A DNA stretch of 6,418 bases from Desulfoplanes sp. (GTDB lineage: Bacteria > Desulfobacterota > Desulfovibrionia > Desulfovibrionales > Desulfomicrobiaceae): assembly GCA_028708105.1 (NCBI GenBank), contig JAQVZR010000109.1, forward strand, positions 1-6,418, written 5' to 3'. Within the stretch, counting starts at the first letter, position 1; each line of letters begins with the position of its first letter. Positions 6,327-6,418 of the stretch are shown here, piece after piece. Under the pieces are notes generated by a model that was not told the origin of the DNA, searched no databases, and saw only the letters and a program-made list of their open reading frames with translations. The position numbers were made by a program, and so were the translations under genes.

Positions 6327-6418
6327 GTGTTTTCTTTTCAGCCCGATGCCTTCCCCCTGCACCCCGGTGTGTATCTCATGAAAGATGCCACAGGCAAAAT
6401 CATCTATGTGGGCAAGGC
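6327..6418 (+). CDS. uvrC: UvrABC excinuclease subunit C, N-terminal fragment (3' partial)
   Basis: This is the beginning of the endonuclease subunit that makes both incisions during UvrABC nucleotide excision repair in the cytoplasm. Only about 30 codons are visible before the right edge. They read F-S-F-Q-P-D-A-F-P-L-H, then PGVYLMKDATGKIIYVGKA. This is the start of the GIY-YIG nuclease domain, in which P-G-V-Y-x-M-x-D and I-Y-V-G-K-A are the diagnostic UvrC blocks. The start is GTG at 6327, chosen by the AAGGAGA site just upstream; the next in-frame ATG (Met18) falls inside the conserved motif and would remove catalytic residues. Other GIY-YIG proteins exist, but this motif order right at the N-terminus is characteristic of UvrC. 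Confidence 0.9.
   Translation, partial: MFSFQPDAFPLHPGVYLMKDATGKIIYVGK

Noticed and set aside
6102..6362. 86-codon open frame on the - strand near the right edge
   Set aside because: It overlaps the start of uvrC and the hairpin, and the product looks like random translation.
1..6418. CRISPR array, tRNA, rRNA, integrase, transposase or toxin-antitoxin pair
   Set aside because: I saw no spaced repeats, cloverleaf sequences or matching protein motifs on either strand.

Overview
The window looks like an ordinary chromosomal segment from a Gram-negative bacterium. The gene types, moderate GC content and the cysteine-rich U32-like protein fit an anaerobic Desulfobacterota (deltaproteobacterial, Desulfobacteraceae-like) genome. 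That placement is inference from gene style only; no rRNA or other phylogenetic marker is present.

Left part (1-2844, + strand): the 3' part of a tightly packed branched-chain amino acid ABC transporter operon, in the order livH (5' end outside the window), livM, livG, livF. The junctions are 3 nt, an ATGA overlap and 2 nt, so the genes are almost certainly co-transcribed and translationally coupled. LivH and LivM form the inner-membrane channel, and LivG and LivF are the two ATPases. The periplasmic binding protein (LivK/LivJ type) is not in the window and is presumably upstream.

Intergenic 2845-3223: a 121-bp non-coding element with 15-bp perfect terminal inverted repeats and a REP-like hairpin at its left end (2934-3054), followed by a strong symmetric hairpin (3101-3155). 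The hairpin probably ends both the liv operon and the convergent gene.

Middle (3224-4282, - strand): a 352-residue cysteine-rich protein that resembles the iron-sulfur U32 peptidase-like family. Its exact function is unknown. It starts divergently from a phospholipase-D-type cardiolipin synthase (cls, + strand, best start 4455, end 5894) that has two intact HKD motifs.

Right part: a 432-nt gene-free stretch (5895-6326) with several inverted repeats and one terminator-like hairpin, then the GTG-initiated start of uvrC (nucleotide excision repair), which runs off the right edge.

I found no CRISPR array, tRNA, rRNA, transposase, phage gene or defence system, and no convincing new multi-gene system. 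The items most worth a second look are the small inverted-repeat element, the U32-like protein with its extra C-terminal cysteine cluster, the choice of cls start, and the structured spacer before uvrC.
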